A stretch of 64,000 nt of DNA from an uncultured bacterium (lineage in GTDB: Bacteria > Cyanobacteriota > Vampirovibrionia > Gastranaerophilales > Gastranaerophilaceae): assembly GCA_902763805.1 (NCBI GenBank), contig CACWTN010000008.1, positions 1 to 64,000 on the forward strand, written 5' to 3'. Below, piece by piece: positions 8,032-17,056 of this stretch. Each line of letters begins with the position of its first letter. Within the stretch, counting starts at the first letter, position 1. The notes beneath the pieces were generated by a model. The model was given only the letters and a program-made list of their open reading frames with translations. It made no database searches and was not told the origin of the DNA. The translations under genes were made by a program, and so were the position numbers.

Positions 8032-9137
8032 CAAATTTACCCGAACCGAATTTTATAGAACGAGATCCTGACACGATAATGAAAGCGTGGACAGAGCTTT
8101 ACGAAGCAAAATCAGGCAAAGTTTTACAACCGGCACAAATCGAAAAATTGATGATTGATGTCGGAGCATATCGTGAAACCATTCTTCGTATGGATATTCA
8201 GGAAACAGCAAAAAAGAATCTGTTAAGTTATGCTCCGCTTGATATTTTAAGACATATCGGAGAACCTTTGGGTGTTGAACAATTATCGGCTGACAATGCC
8301 GTTACAACATTAAAGTTTTATCTTGAAGAAGCATTGGATTTTGATTTTACAATTCCTGTCGGAACTGAAGTCGAAACAAAAGACGGACTTTATATATTCC
8401 AAACGACTGAAGATGTAATATTACTTGCCGGAATGACAGAAATTACAGTCGCAGCAGTCTGCCAAACTTCAGGAGCAGGAGCTAATAATTATGTTCTCGG
8501 TGCGATAAATAATTTAATTACACCTTTAAGTTATATCTCAAGAGTTGAAAATATAACTGTTTCAGGTGGCGGTGCTGATGATGAAGAAGCCGACAATTTA
8601 AGGGAACGAATCAGACAAGCTCCCGAAAAGTTTTCAAACGCAGGAAGTGTCGGTGCTTACGAATATCATACTTTATCGGCACATCAATCTATAACGGATG
8701 TTGCAGTTATAAGTCCGTCTCCCGGTGTCGTTAATATTTACCCTTTAACGAGTGAGGGGAATCCTACGGAAGAAGTCATAAATATTGTTCAGAATTATTT
8801 AAGTGACGATATGATTCGACCTCTTACGGATTATGTTCAGGTCATATCGCCTGAAAACATACAATTCAATATTGATGCAACAATTTGGCTTTTTAAAGAT
8901 GCCGATGTAACTTCTGTTAATACAACTATTGTGGCAAGAATGAAAGAATATAAACTGACTCTATCTGAAAAGTTAGGAAAAGATGTCGTTCAAACTCAGA
9001 TTATTGCCATATTAAACAGCATTTATGGTGTGTATAAAGTCAGATTAAACGCACCACAGGATATAATCGTTCAGACACATCAATGGGCGGAACTAAAGAA
9101 TTACAACATATCAATCGGAGGTTTCGCTGATGAATAG
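8028..9137 (+). CDS. Baseplate protein gpJ
   Basis: This 369-residue protein is a Baseplate_J member, part of the wedge in P2/Mu tails. Signs are the N-terminal helical region, the family's IPVGTEVETKDGLYIFQTTE core at about residues 110-130, the QTSGAGANNYVLGAINNL stretch, and the ERIRQAPEKFSNAGSVGAYE motif near 190-210. It overlaps gpW by four bases and gpI by eight, as expected for one translated tail block. Confidence 0.92.
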   Translation: MTNLPEPNFIERDPDTIMKAWTELYEAKSGKVLQPAQIEKLMIDVGAYRETILRMDIQETAKKNLLSYAPLDILRHIGEPLGVEQLSADNAVTTLKFYLEEALDFDFTIPVGTEVETKDGLYIFQTTEDVILLAGMTEITVAAVCQTSGAGANNYVLGAINNLITPLSYISRVENITVSGGGADDEEADNLRERIRQAPEKFSNAGSVGAYEYHTLSAHQSITDVAVISPSPGVVNIYPLTSEGNPTEEVINIVQNYLSDDMIRPLTDYVQVISPENIQFNIDATIWLFKDADVTSVNTTIVARMKEYKLTLSEKLGKDVVQTQIIAILNSIYGVYKVRLNAPQDIIVQTHQWAELKNYNISIGGFADE

Positions 9138-9651
9138 TCTTGCACAAATTAATGATACGAATTTAAAAATATTTGATGAAATCTGTGCTGAAAGGATTTC
9201 GGCAATAAATCTTGATGTTTTAAATCTTGCAAATATCGACACACTTCCATCTGATGCTCTGCCGCACTTGGCTGAACAATATCACATAACAGGGGAAGAG
9301 GGTTGGATATTTTGTAAGAATGAACAGGAAAAACGTGCGTTATTAAAAAAAGCAATAAAACTGCATAAATACAAAGGCACAAAGTTTGCGATAATAAGTG
9401 CTTTGAGTGCGTTGAATCTAAACTGCAACTTGGAGGAATGGTTTGAATACAATGGCGAGCCGTTTATGTTCCGAGTTTTTGTTGAGGTTCAGGAGGTCTT
9501 TGATTCTGACTTGGAGCAGCAGATTGTAAATATTATCAATGCACATAAAAATGTCCGTTCGTGGCTAGAAAAACTCACGATTGAATTATTCCGCACCTCT
9601 TATTACGGAATAGCCTCATGGATTTCAACAAGCGAGGAGGTGACCGTATGA
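9130..9651 (+). CDS. Tail protein gpI
   Basis: This 173-residue protein fits P2 gpI/Mu gp48-type baseplate proteins: LPSDALPHLAEQYHITGEEG, then KRALLKKAIKLHKYKGTKFA and a C-terminal VRSWLEKLTIEL. It links gpJ to the fibre proteins. It starts inside the end of gpJ, and its stop overlaps the fibre start (ATGA). Confidence 0.88.
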   Translation: MNSLAQINDTNLKIFDEICAERISAINLDVLNLANIDTLPSDALPHLAEQYHITGEEGWIFCKNEQEKRALLKKAIKLHKYKGTKFAIISALSALNLNCNLEEWFEYNGEPFMFRVFVEVQEVFDSDLEQQIVNIINAHKNVRSWLEKLTIELFRTSYYGIASWISTSEEVTV

Positions 9652-10334
9652 CAGCATCTGAAGAACAAATCTTTTATTCAGTTGTAACAGATATCGGAAT
9701 TGAAAAGATAAACGAAGCCTTGCAAACAGGCAAAAAAATAGATTTAAAATATATTGCTATCGGTGACGGCAATGGCGATTATTACGAGCCGACAGTAACT
9801 CAAACCGAACTTGTGAACGAAACATTTAGAGCAGAGATTTCCTCTGTAGATGAATTAACCGCACGAGCAAGAATTCCGTTTGATGTCGGAGGTTTTTATA
9901 TCCGAGAAGCAGGGATTTTTGATTCCGAGGATAATTTAATTCTTGTTTCAAAACAGCCTGAGACTTATAAACCGAGAGAAGAGCAAGCCGGATTTAAAGA
10001 TATATGGATGAAAATTCAACTCACAGGAATAAATCCGAATGCACTTATTTTAAAAATAGATCCCAACATTCAATTATGTACACTTGAACAATTATTAGAA
10101 TCAATACGAAGCCACAAGCATCCCGACTTGATGGCAATAAGAATATACGACACCAACAACACAGGCATAGTGGACACTTGCGAAGTCGTTGATGGTGGCA
10201 GATTCACAGATGAAGATGTCGAGTTGGATTTACCTGACGGAACACCTCAAAGAGTAATGAGTGCCACTATTTATGACAAAAACAACAATGGAATTGTTGA
10301 TAATGCAGAGAACATAGATGCCGGTGACTTTTAG
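9648..10334 (+). CDS. Tail fibre base protein gpH N-terminal type, with metal-loop repeats
   Basis: This 228-residue protein has the gpH/DUF3751 N-terminal domain (YSVVTDIGIEKINEALQTGK and FDVGGFYIREAGIFD), which anchors fibres to the baseplate. The start at 9648 has GGAGGTGA four bases upstream; a longer frame from 9618 lacks this. The C-terminal 60 residues contain two loops, DTNNTGIVD and DKNNNGIVD, that look like calcium-binding dockerin or thrombospondin-type loops, each followed by an acidic D(A/G)G segment. It is short for a full fibre, so the following two genes probably continue the fibre assembly. Confidence 0.82.
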   Translation: MTASEEQIFYSVVTDIGIEKINEALQTGKKIDLKYIAIGDGNGDYYEPTVTQTELVNETFRAEISSVDELTARARIPFDVGGFYIREAGIFDSEDNLILVSKQPETYKPREEQAGFKDIWMKIQLTGINPNALILKIDPNIQLCTLEQLLESIRSHKHPDLMAIRIYDTNNTGIVDTCEVVDGGRFTDEDVELDLPDGTPQRVMSATIYDKNNNGIVDNAENIDAGDF

Positions 10335-10364
10335 TAATACCCCAATTAAAGAAAGGAAACATTT

Positions 10365-11051
10365 ATGGGAAAAATTCAAATCAAACGTGGTTTGTCTACA
10401 AACCTACCAGCACATCCCGACTTGGGTGAAGTTCTTTACACCACCGATACAAAGAGATTTTATATCGGTAATGGTGCAGAAGCTGCTCCTACCGAGTTCG
10501 CCAATTTTGCTGAATTAGTAACAGCACTTAACGGAAAGGCATCCGCTGACCACACTCACTCAGCATCAGATTTTACAAACTTTAACGATTCTGTTGATGC
10601 AAGAATAACTGCACAAACAGGAACGACTGCCGGCAAAATTGTTGCTTTGGATGAAAACGGCAAAATTCCGTCAACATTGATTCCATCAACTTTCAAAGAA
10701 GCAGAAGTTTGTGCCGACATTGATGAAAGAGATACTTTGACACCATTTGCAGGATTACACGCATTTGTTATTGATGCATCAGATGATGCAACAGTAACTT
10801 CAGGTGGTGCTGAATATTTATACAATGGCACTCAATGGATAAAAATATCCGAACTTGAGGGTTTGGATGTTTCTGTAACTTGGGAAAACATTGGAAATAA
10901 ACCGACATTAGTAACAACACTTCTTGGTTTATCTGATACACCAAATACTTATGCAAATAATGCAGGAAAACTTCTTTGCGTAAACGCAGCAGGAACTGGT
11001 GTTGAATATACTGATCCATTTAGTGGCAATATTGATGGAGGTACGTTCTAA
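10365..11051 (+). CDS. Tail fibre protein with Mtd-type N-terminal domain
   Basis: The 228-residue product opens with IQIKRGLSTNLPAHPDLGEV and YTTDTKRFYIGNGAEA, the repeat found at the N-terminus of many phage fibres and of the Mtd receptor-binding protein. A central part with HTHSASDF is typical of trimeric fibres, and the end is GNIDGGTF. AAAGGA lies upstream of the ATG. The next gene starts two bases after the stop and begins with a related domain. No reverse transcriptase or repeat pair of a diversity-generating element is visible. Confidence 0.78.
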   Translation: MGKIQIKRGLSTNLPAHPDLGEVLYTTDTKRFYIGNGAEAAPTEFANFAELVTALNGKASADHTHSASDFTNFNDSVDARITAQTGTTAGKIVALDENGKIPSTLIPSTFKEAEVCADIDERDTLTPFAGLHAFVIDASDDATVTSGGAEYLYNGTQWIKISELEGLDVSVTWENIGNKPTLVTTLLGLSDTPNTYANNAGKLLCVNAAGTGVEYTDPFSGNIDGGTF

Positions 11052-11052
11052 G

Positions 11053-13005
11053 ATGTCCGCTACAAACATTAAGTTTAAGCGAGGGAATAAAGCAGACTTA
11101 CCAAAGTCTGCTCCCTCCGGGACACCTTTATGGTGTGAAGATTCCCACGAATTATATATGGGAACAGGAAATGGTGTTACAAAGGCATCAAAAAGTGATG
11201 TCGTTGATGACACAGAAAACGAATTAAGCCTGATGGGTGTCTCTGACAATGATTTAGCGACACTCAAAAGCGACTCTGCGATTACTATGCAGGGTGGCAT
11301 TTTAAAGGCATTACAATTTATCGGAAATTTAATCGGAAACGCAACTAATGATGGCGATGGTAACAATATTGTTGATACTTATGCTCGCAAAAGTGCAGTT
11401 CAATCAATAACTGATTCTCTTCCGAATTATCAATTAAAATCGGAAAAAGGACAAGCAAACGGATATGCTCCTTTAAATGCAAATTCAATAGTTTCCTATG
11501 ATTATCTTCCTGATGACATTGCAAACAAATCACTTTCAAACCTGAATACAACAGGCGAAGATAAGTTAAATACATCAAAAATGTACCTGACGGGTGATGC
11601 CTCATCGGATCCTACAGGCTACGCACAATTACTTGCCATAAAAAATGATGTTCTTGCAAAATCAATAATTGATGCAGCAATAAACAATGATTATTCAATT
11701 ATGGGTACTCCAAGTATCAATCAAGATATTGTTTCATTTACAGGCAATATGGATTGTATTGTAACAAACTTTTATTTGCCGGCTACAGTTACAAAATACA
11801 AAGTAATAATAAAATTTGTGGCAACTGCTGCGATGAAAGAACGTTCTAATTCTATAACAGGCAATTATTCGGGTTATAACGGAATGCGTTTACAATCACA
11901 GCCGAACGGATGTTTTATGGCTTACCACAACACCGAGAATAAAACAAACCCAAACGCAATGATTACTACATATCTTCAAACACCAGTTTTAGAATATTCT
12001 GCCGGTGATATTGTAACCTTAGAAACAGGATATAATTCGGAAAAAGGTTTTTACATAATTGCTTCTGCGAATGGTGAATCAGTCGAACAAAACTCTAATG
12101 CAGAGGGCTTTTGGTATAAAGATACAAATGTACCTTTAATAATTGGCAGAAGTGTTGGTAATTATTCAGATGATTATTATTTCAGCGGAAGTATTGATTT
12201 AAGCGAATTCAGATGTTATGTCGAAGACAGTTTAGTTTACGTTCCAAGCCTTCATATTCCTTGTATATCGCACAAAAATGGTGTAAAAATTGCTGATGTT
12301 CAATACGCAAGTAAAGTTGCTTTATTTAAGGAATATAAAGGTTATTCCCCATATTTTACCATTGATGAAGTTAATCATACATTTACTCTTCCAATGGGCG
12401 AAATATACGGAATGATTGATAAAAAAGCGAATATTGAACTTATTCCGATTAAACCTCTCGGTCAAACCATATCTTCTGCATTCCCGATAGAAGATAAAAA
12501 TTTGGCACTTTGTGACGGCTCAATCATAACTGCAACTAAGAACTTTACCGATTTTGTAGACAAAATGAAATATTACTATAACTTACATAATGAAACACTT
12601 ACTTGTTATACGGCACAGGATTTCTTAGGCGAGGAAGCACGAATCTACATAAAAGGTTCAATTTATTCAGGTACTAAATTTTATAAAGCTGATGGAACTG
12701 AATATACAGGAAGTGAATGGAAATTAAAAAGTGGAACTTACAACTACGAAATATATCACAATGATGATTTTGGAACTGAAACAAAAGCAACATATAGTCC
12801 CGATAAAAATGTAATTGTGCATAATTTACCCGAATTTATGGTTACAGAATCACAATGGCAGTCTTTGAACACAGCCAACGGAGAGTGCGGAAAGTTTGTT
12901 TATGACGAAAACAATAATACTGTCCGAATTCCGAATGTGAAAATATTTCGTGATAACTACAGCTTGGGCGAATACAAATACGTTGTTGTATCTCAATTAT
13001 TATAG
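11053..13005 (+). CDS. Large tail fibre / receptor-binding protein
   Basis: This 650-residue protein is probably the distal fibre. Its start at 11053 follows GGAGG and places a second Mtd-like domain at the N-terminus (NIKFKRGNKADLPKSAPSGT, LYMGTGNG). The middle (about 220-430) is beta-rich with a laminin-like layout (FTGNMDCIVTNFYLPATV, YYFSGSIDLSEFRCYVED). The last 170 residues include a tail-collar-like start (FPIEDKNLALCDGSIITATK) and a run ending in VRIPNVKIFRD. The longer frame from 10999 is rejected because it has no ribosome site. Host specificity is expected to lie in the C-terminal half. Confidence 0.8.
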   Translation: MSATNIKFKRGNKADLPKSAPSGTPLWCEDSHELYMGTGNGVTKASKSDVVDDTENELSLMGVSDNDLATLKSDSAITMQGGILKALQFIGNLIGNATNDGDGNNIVDTYARKSAVQSITDSLPNYQLKSEKGQANGYAPLNANSIVSYDYLPDDIANKSLSNLNTTGEDKLNTSKMYLTGDASSDPTGYAQLLAIKNDVLAKSIIDAAINNDYSIMGTPSINQDIVSFTGNMDCIVTNFYLPATVTKYKVIIKFVATAAMKERSNSITGNYSGYNGMRLQSQPNGCFMAYHNTENKTNPNAMITTYLQTPVLEYSAGDIVTLETGYNSEKGFYIIASANGESVEQNSNAEGFWYKDTNVPLIIGRSVGNYSDDYYFSGSIDLSEFRCYVEDSLVYVPSLHIPCISHKNGVKIADVQYASKVALFKEYKGYSPYFTIDEVNHTFTLPMGEIYGMIDKKANIELIPIKPLGQTISSAFPIEDKNLALCDGSIITATKNFTDFVDKMKYYYNLHNETLTCYTAQDFLGEEARIYIKGSIYSGTKFYKADGTEYTGSEWKLKSGTYNYEIYHNDDFGTETKATYSPDKNVIVHNLPEFMVTESQWQSLNTANGECGKFVYDENNNTVRIPNVKIFRDNYSLGEYKYVVVSQLL

Positions 13006-13013
13006 GAGGATTT

Positions 13014-13565
13014 ATGACATCACTCTCAAAAATCTGCCTCCATTGGACAGGCGGAAACAATTACCCTTGTAACAAAGACTTGGATTCATATCATTTTTGC
13101 GTTGATAAAGACGGCAAAATTTACCCCGGTGCATACTCGCCTGAAGATAATATAAATTGCCAAGATGGAATTTATGCTCGCCATTGCGGTGGCGGTAACA
13201 CAGGATGCATTGGTATATCTGCTTGCGGAATGAAAGGATTTACCGAAAAGAAAAAAGAATCGGTTTGTCCGCTTACACAACCGCAAATAGAATCAATGTG
13301 TTGTTTATCTGCTTATTTATCAAATAAATACGGCATTTTGATTAATGAAAAACAAGTTTTCACTCATTACGAATTTGACCGAAAAAGGCAAAAACCTGAA
13401 GGCAAAGTCGATATTATATATCTCTCATTTTTACCAAACTTACAAGTTGAACGTATTGGCGGATACTTACGCAATAAAATTGCGTGGTATAAGCAAAAAA
13501 TTCAACAAGGCAAATATATTTTAAAAAAGAAAGGAAATTATTATGAATTTATTTTTGCTAATTAG
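13014..13565 (+). CDS. N-acetylmuramoyl-L-alanine amidase endolysin
   Basis: This 183-residue Amidase_2/PGRP-type enzyme cuts the bond between N-acetylmuramic acid and the peptide stem, releasing phage. Zinc ligands fit His10 (CLHWTGG), His118 (VFTHYEFD) and Asp133 in the EGKVD segment. DSYHFCVDKDGKIY and NTGCIGISACG are typical of the family. A strong site (AGGAGG) precedes the ATG. No signal peptide is seen, so a holin is needed. The last 23 bases overlap the next gene, which begins with a hydrophobic stretch and may be that holin. Confidence 0.88.
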   Translation: MTSLSKICLHWTGGNNYPCNKDLDSYHFCVDKDGKIYPGAYSPEDNINCQDGIYARHCGGGNTGCIGISACGMKGFTEKKKESVCPLTQPQIESMCCLSAYLSNKYGILINEKQVFTHYEFDRKRQKPEGKVDIIYLSFLPNLQVERIGGYLRNKIAWYKQKIQQGKYILKKKGNYYEFIFAN

Positions 13566-13833
13566 TAATTGGAAAAACAGCGTTATATGGTTATTAATTC
13601 AACCATTCGTTTTAAAATTACTCCAAAAGAGAGTGCCGACCTCAATTACAAGATTATATGAGAACTTGGCAAAATACACTCAGCCGGCAATTGACAGTTT
13701 ATACAAATTAAAACAAAAAATAAAACTTACTCCGAATGAACTTGATGATTATTGCTTCGAGCAAGGTGTAACAGCGATTGAAACATTCGCACAATATTTA
13801 TTAGACGAAACCAAAAGACTCAGGAATATATAG
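13543..13833 (+). CDS. Small membrane-anchored protein, possible holin
   Basis: The 96-residue product has one hydrophobic segment at about residues 3-28 (ISNWKNSVIWLLIQPFVLKL), then a helical charged tail. It overlaps the amidase gene and has AAAGGAA upstream of its ATG. Position beside the endolysin suggests a lysis role such as holin or spanin helper, but only one membrane segment is clear and no family motif is recognised, so this is inference. Confidence 0.5.
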   Translation: MNLFLLISNWKNSVIWLLIQPFVLKLLQKRVPTSITRLYENLAKYTQPAIDSLYKLKQKIKLTPNELDDYCFEQGVTAIETFAQYLLDETKRLRNI

Positions 13834-13841
13834 GAGGAGCA

Positions 13842-14462
13842 ATGTATTGGCGTGATATTTTAAATGTGCAAAATGTGGAAAAAGGCTTCTTCCCATCGTC
13901 AAATAAATACGGAATACCTGATATTAAAGCGGATAAATTAGAAGTAAAAAATCTGATTCCGTATAGAGTTGATAAAAACCGAAACGGAACGGCACACTTC
14001 TTTTTAGATGACTATCGTTTTGAAAGATGTTGGAAGAACGCAGACTCTCAAATTGAAGAATTAAAAAAATATGACGGAGCATTGTCTCCTGACTTTTCAA
14101 TGTACACCAACTACCCACAGGCTTTTCAACTTTGGCAAGTTTATAGGAACAGATGGTGTGCTGCGTATTGGCAACTTCATGGAATCAAAGTCATCCCGAC
14201 AGTTAGTTGGTCGACTGAAGAAAGTTTCAAATATTGCTTTTTAGGAATTCCAAAAGGTTCAACTGTTGCAGTCGGAACTGTTGGAATATTGAATCACAAA
14301 GAATCTAAAATCCTCTTTATGCGTGGTTTTGAAGAAATGTTACAACAACTTGAACCAAGTGAGATTTTGATTTATGGAAACAAGTTGGCTGACTTAAACG
14401 GATATAAAAATATTCGGTGGTTTGAGCCGTACATGAACAAATTTATCAAGAAAGGAGTCTAA
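13842..14462 (+). CDS. DUF4417 protein
   Basis: This 206-residue protein looks like the DUF4417 family found in mobile elements: FFLDDYRFERCWKNAD early, LSPDFSMYTNYPQAFQLWQV in the middle and a strand IKVIPTVSWST, with an alpha/beta barrel-like pattern. Its biochemical role is not known. It has AGGAGG upstream and is followed directly, with an adenine gap of one base, by the first of three MGGRGSGG genes; members of DUF4417 often sit beside such genes, which is recalled rather than checked. Confidence 0.72.
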   Translation: MYWRDILNVQNVEKGFFPSSNKYGIPDIKADKLEVKNLIPYRVDKNRNGTAHFFLDDYRFERCWKNADSQIEELKKYDGALSPDFSMYTNYPQAFQLWQVYRNRWCAAYWQLHGIKVIPTVSWSTEESFKYCFLGIPKGSTVAVGTVGILNHKESKILFMRGFEEMLQQLEPSEILIYGNKLADLNGYKNIRWFEPYMNKFIKKGV

Positions 14463-14463
14463 C

Positions 14464-14832
14464 ATGGGCGGTCGAGGTTCAGGCGGAGGTCGTGGCGGTG
14501 GAGGTAGTTCTGCTCGTCTTCACGATGAAACAACAGAAAATCTAATTAACAGATTGGAAAATAATCTCGATTATATTAATCAAAAACTAAAGGATAATCC
14601 AACACCTAAAAAAGAACAAAGGTTAAAGGATGATGCAGCCGAGATAAAATACCAAATTGAATATTACAAAAAATCAGACAAAATAAAATACATCAATGAA
14701 CATGGCGGTTCAGACATTGACATTACTGATAGTTATTCAAGTAAAGAAATCGACAAAATGTACAGACAAGTACGCAATGGTAAAAAGATGAAAAAAGTCG
14801 GCTACGAATGGGTAGTTGACCATAATAGTTAA
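14464..14832 (+). CDS. MGGRGSGG-leader protein 1, unknown
   Basis: This 122-residue protein begins MGGRGSGGGRGGGG, an Arg-Gly-rich leader shared with the next two genes, then continues with helical, charged sequence (about residues 20-75) and a small C-terminal part ending YEWVVDHN. AAAGGAG lies upstream. The three genes share the leader at DNA level but not the rest, which looks like leader duplication joined to different bodies. RGG-like leaders can bind nucleic acid, but nothing here proves it. No function is assigned. Confidence 0.7.
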   Translation: MGGRGSGGGRGGGGSSARLHDETTENLINRLENNLDYINQKLKDNPTPKKEQRLKDDAAEIKYQIEYYKKSDKIKYINEHGGSDIDITDSYSSKEIDKMYRQVRNGKKMKKVGYEWVVDHNS

Positions 14833-14847
14833 TGAAAGGAGTCCAAC

Positions 14848-15507
14848 ATGGGCGGGCGTGGTTCAGGCGGAAGTCGTGGTGGCGGAGGCGGTGGTGCTGC
14901 TAAAAAAATTCCCACCGGCGAAGGCATTACGGACAAACAAGAATTAATAAATTTATATAACAGTATCTCAGGTAATTCTAATTTATCAATTGAACAACGT
15001 GTTCAAGCAATGCACGATATAAACGAAAGAATAAAAGAATTAGATGCAAAAAAAGCTGAAGATACGAAACAAAAAAGGCTTGATGCTCTTGCAAAAGCTC
15101 GTGCAAAACGTGCCGAGAATCTTAAAAACGGAATAAAACCTGAAAAGAAAGAAAAGAAACCAAGACAGAAAAAAGCAAAAATGTCTATGGATAGTACCGT
15201 TTCAGACCTTAAATATAACTTAAGGCGAGGTGTTGAATCAGACGGATATATTTCAAATTCTGATTTCAGGGTTGAAGATTATGGAAATTCCATAAGCGTT
15301 CAAATCAGATATTTAGGCAAATGGAAAAATCCATCTCACGCCCGTTATGAGGAAGATTACGATTGGCAAGAACTTCGTTCATCAAGCCGAAAACAAATAG
15401 ATAAAGTAGTTAAGAAATTATCAAAACAATCCGGCAGAAAAATCTCTTGGGGTGCAAGTGAAAAGAATTGGATTGATATTGATATACCGAAAATGAAAGG
15501 AGACTAA
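14848..15507 (+). CDS. MGGRGSGG-leader protein 2, unknown
   Basis: This 219-residue protein has the same leader, then a Lys- and Ala-rich helical linker (about residues 60-110) with many basic residues, then a C-terminal domain of alternating strands (FRVEDYGNSISVQIRYLG, DYDWQELRSSSRKQIDK, SWGASEKNWIDIDI). The C-terminal domain could be a separate globular unit; I do not recognise it. Its ribosome site (AAAGGAGTCCAAC) is nearly identical to that of the previous gene, supporting duplication of the 5' region. Confidence 0.7.
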   Translation: MGGRGSGGSRGGGGGGAAKKIPTGEGITDKQELINLYNSISGNSNLSIEQRVQAMHDINERIKELDAKKAEDTKQKRLDALAKARAKRAENLKNGIKPEKKEKKPRQKKAKMSMDSTVSDLKYNLRRGVESDGYISNSDFRVEDYGNSISVQIRYLGKWKNPSHARYEEDYDWQELRSSSRKQIDKVVKKLSKQSGRKISWGASEKNWIDIDIPKMKGD

Positions 15508-15510
15508 TAA

Positions 15511-16113
15511 ATGGGCGGTCGTGGTTCAGGCGGAGGTAAATCCGGCGGAGGCGGTGGTGCTTCCATAAAAAATAATGAAGTTAGACTTCGCAGCATAAAT
15601 GATATCTATCAGGAAAAATATTCTAAAATGACTGATGAAGAATTAAATCGGGCATTAATTAGTGCTAAAAATCAATTAAATAAAGAACAAGCAAAAGTTT
15701 TATATGAACAACAAAAACTTTCAAAAATGGTGGATGAATTTAAAGCAATGAAAGATACGGATCCCAAAGTTAATGAAAAATGGGAAGCTATTGATAAGCA
15801 AACTGCTGTTCTGAATGATGCACGTTCTCGATTGGATATCAGGTCTCAAGCATATTATCTAGGAATTAATGAAAAGCATAATGTCAGAGGCAAACAAACA
15901 ACAAAAGACATAAAAGGTATGACTGACGGACAATTAAACAGTTTTTATAATCGTTCCTACAATGAATTACACAAAGCACAAAGACAAGTTGAAAAAACAA
16001 AAAATCCTAAAACAAGAGAAAAATATCTCAAATTATTTAAAGAACACGATAATAATTTTTTAAGTGCAAATGAAGAACGATATAAACGTGGACTTGACGG
16101 CAAGGGCTGGTAA
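15511..16113 (+). CDS. MGGRGSGG-leader protein 3, unknown
   Basis: This is the third member of the set, 200 residues. After the leader (MGGRGSGGGKSGGGGG) it is almost entirely helical and charged, with two weakly similar segments, KMTDEELNRALISAKNQL and GMTDGQLNSFYNRSYNEL, so the body may hold a repeated helical unit. It starts three bases after the previous stop. No family recognised. The stop is followed at once by a leader repeat that recurs at 17783. Confidence 0.68.
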   Translation: MGGRGSGGGKSGGGGGASIKNNEVRLRSINDIYQEKYSKMTDEELNRALISAKNQLNKEQAKVLYEQQKLSKMVDEFKAMKDTDPKVNEKWEAIDKQTAVLNDARSRLDIRSQAYYLGINEKHNVRGKQTTKDIKGMTDGQLNSFYNRSYNELHKAQRQVEKTKNPKTREKYLKLFKEHDNNFLSANEERYKRGLDGKGW

Positions 16114-16180
16114 TTGTGTCCGAATGATACGAAATAGCAGAAAAGACTTTATTTTGTTTCACTTCCATTCGATGAATGTG
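16113..16180 (+). repeat. Leader repeat, copy 1
   Basis: Bases 16113-16136 match 17783-17806 at 22 of 24 positions and contain the dyad GTGTC-N5-GATAC. A second shared part, TCGATNAATGTG, lies about 50 bases on, and the ribosome site of the next gene follows. The arrangement is a common 5' leader or activator/operator region for the genes at 16207 and 17875. Whether it acts as DNA or RNA is open. Confidence 0.5.
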
Positions 16181-16206
16181 ACTGTAACAAAGTAAAGGAG
16201 GTCATT

Positions 16207-17007
16207 ATGACAGAAAAAATCACATTAGCAGAAGCTGTTAAATCAAAAGACAACTTCACAAAATTTATTGAACAAAACAAAGAGGAATGTATTAAGCAAG
16301 CACTTAAAGGCTTGGAATATCGTCCTGTTCAAATCACAATACCACAGATGACACCAAGTGCTGACGGATTATGCAGCGGACTCGGTGCATTCAAAGACGG
16401 ACAAAAGTGCTATGTGTTTTGGTTTATTAACAATGAAAAAGAAGAGATGTTGGAACTTGCAGAAAATTTAAACACAAGATTCTCAAAAATCTGCGGAATT
16501 TTTATTTTTAAACCTTGTTTAAACGAGGGTAAAACAGAGTTTAAATGCCTTTTAAAGCCTGAAGTTAATAAACGACAGCCGGTAAACACAAGAACTAAAG
16601 CAAAACTTCTACAATTTAAGTTGTGGGAATTATACAGAGATATTTGTGATGGAAGCGAATATCCTGATATGCAAGTAGCAGAAGCAAAATATCAACATTT
16701 TCAATATGTAAATATTCACACAAGCGGAATTCAGTTGATTCAAACAATAAACACGCAGAACGGATATGTTGCATCAGAATTAAGTATGCGTAGCCGAGAA
16801 AAATTCTTAAAATTAAAAGAACACAAAGATGAAATAGAAAAAGAAGTTGGCGAACTAATTTGGGATGATAATGAAAAGAATCAAACTGTAAAAATAAGAA
16901 AAGTATATCCGATTGATGTTTATGATTCTAAAAATCACAAAAAGGCTATTACAAAGCTGATTGAAATCGGTGCGGAACTCAAAGCAGTTGCTCATAAATA
17001 CATATAA
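16207..17007 (+). CDS. DUF4268-type protein
   Basis: This 266-residue protein matches the DUF4268 pattern: HTSGIQLIQTINTQNGYVAS then SREKFLKLKEHKDEIEKEVG, followed by ELIWDDNEKNQTVKIR. The N-terminal half (FKDGQKCYVFWFINNEKEEM) resembles a nuclease-like or DNA-binding partner region, but catalytic residues are not clear. DUF4268 proteins occur near restriction and defence genes, so a role in host competition is possible, not shown. AAAGGAGG precedes the ATG, and a repeated leader lies upstream. Confidence 0.65.
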   Translation: MTEKITLAEAVKSKDNFTKFIEQNKEECIKQALKGLEYRPVQITIPQMTPSADGLCSGLGAFKDGQKCYVFWFINNEKEEMLELAENLNTRFSKICGIFIFKPCLNEGKTEFKCLLKPEVNKRQPVNTRTKAKLLQFKLWELYRDICDGSEYPDMQVAEAKYQHFQYVNIHTSGIQLIQTINTQNGYVASELSMRSREKFLKLKEHKDEIEKEVGELIWDDNEKNQTVKIRKVYPIDVYDSKNHKKAITKLIEIGAELKAVAHKYI

Positions 17008-17056
17008 AACAGTTGGCTAATAGACAGGCAGATATAAAAAAAGATAGGATAAAAAA

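Noticed and set aside
10365-13005. Diversity-generating retroelement target
   Set aside because: Mtd-like N-terminal domains are present, but no reverse transcriptase and no template/variable repeat pair is visible in the window.
16113-16200. Leader repeat as another hammerhead ribozyme
   Set aside because: CYGAATGA is not the CUGANGA core, no stem II precedes a GAAA, and copy 2 lacks GAAA altogether.
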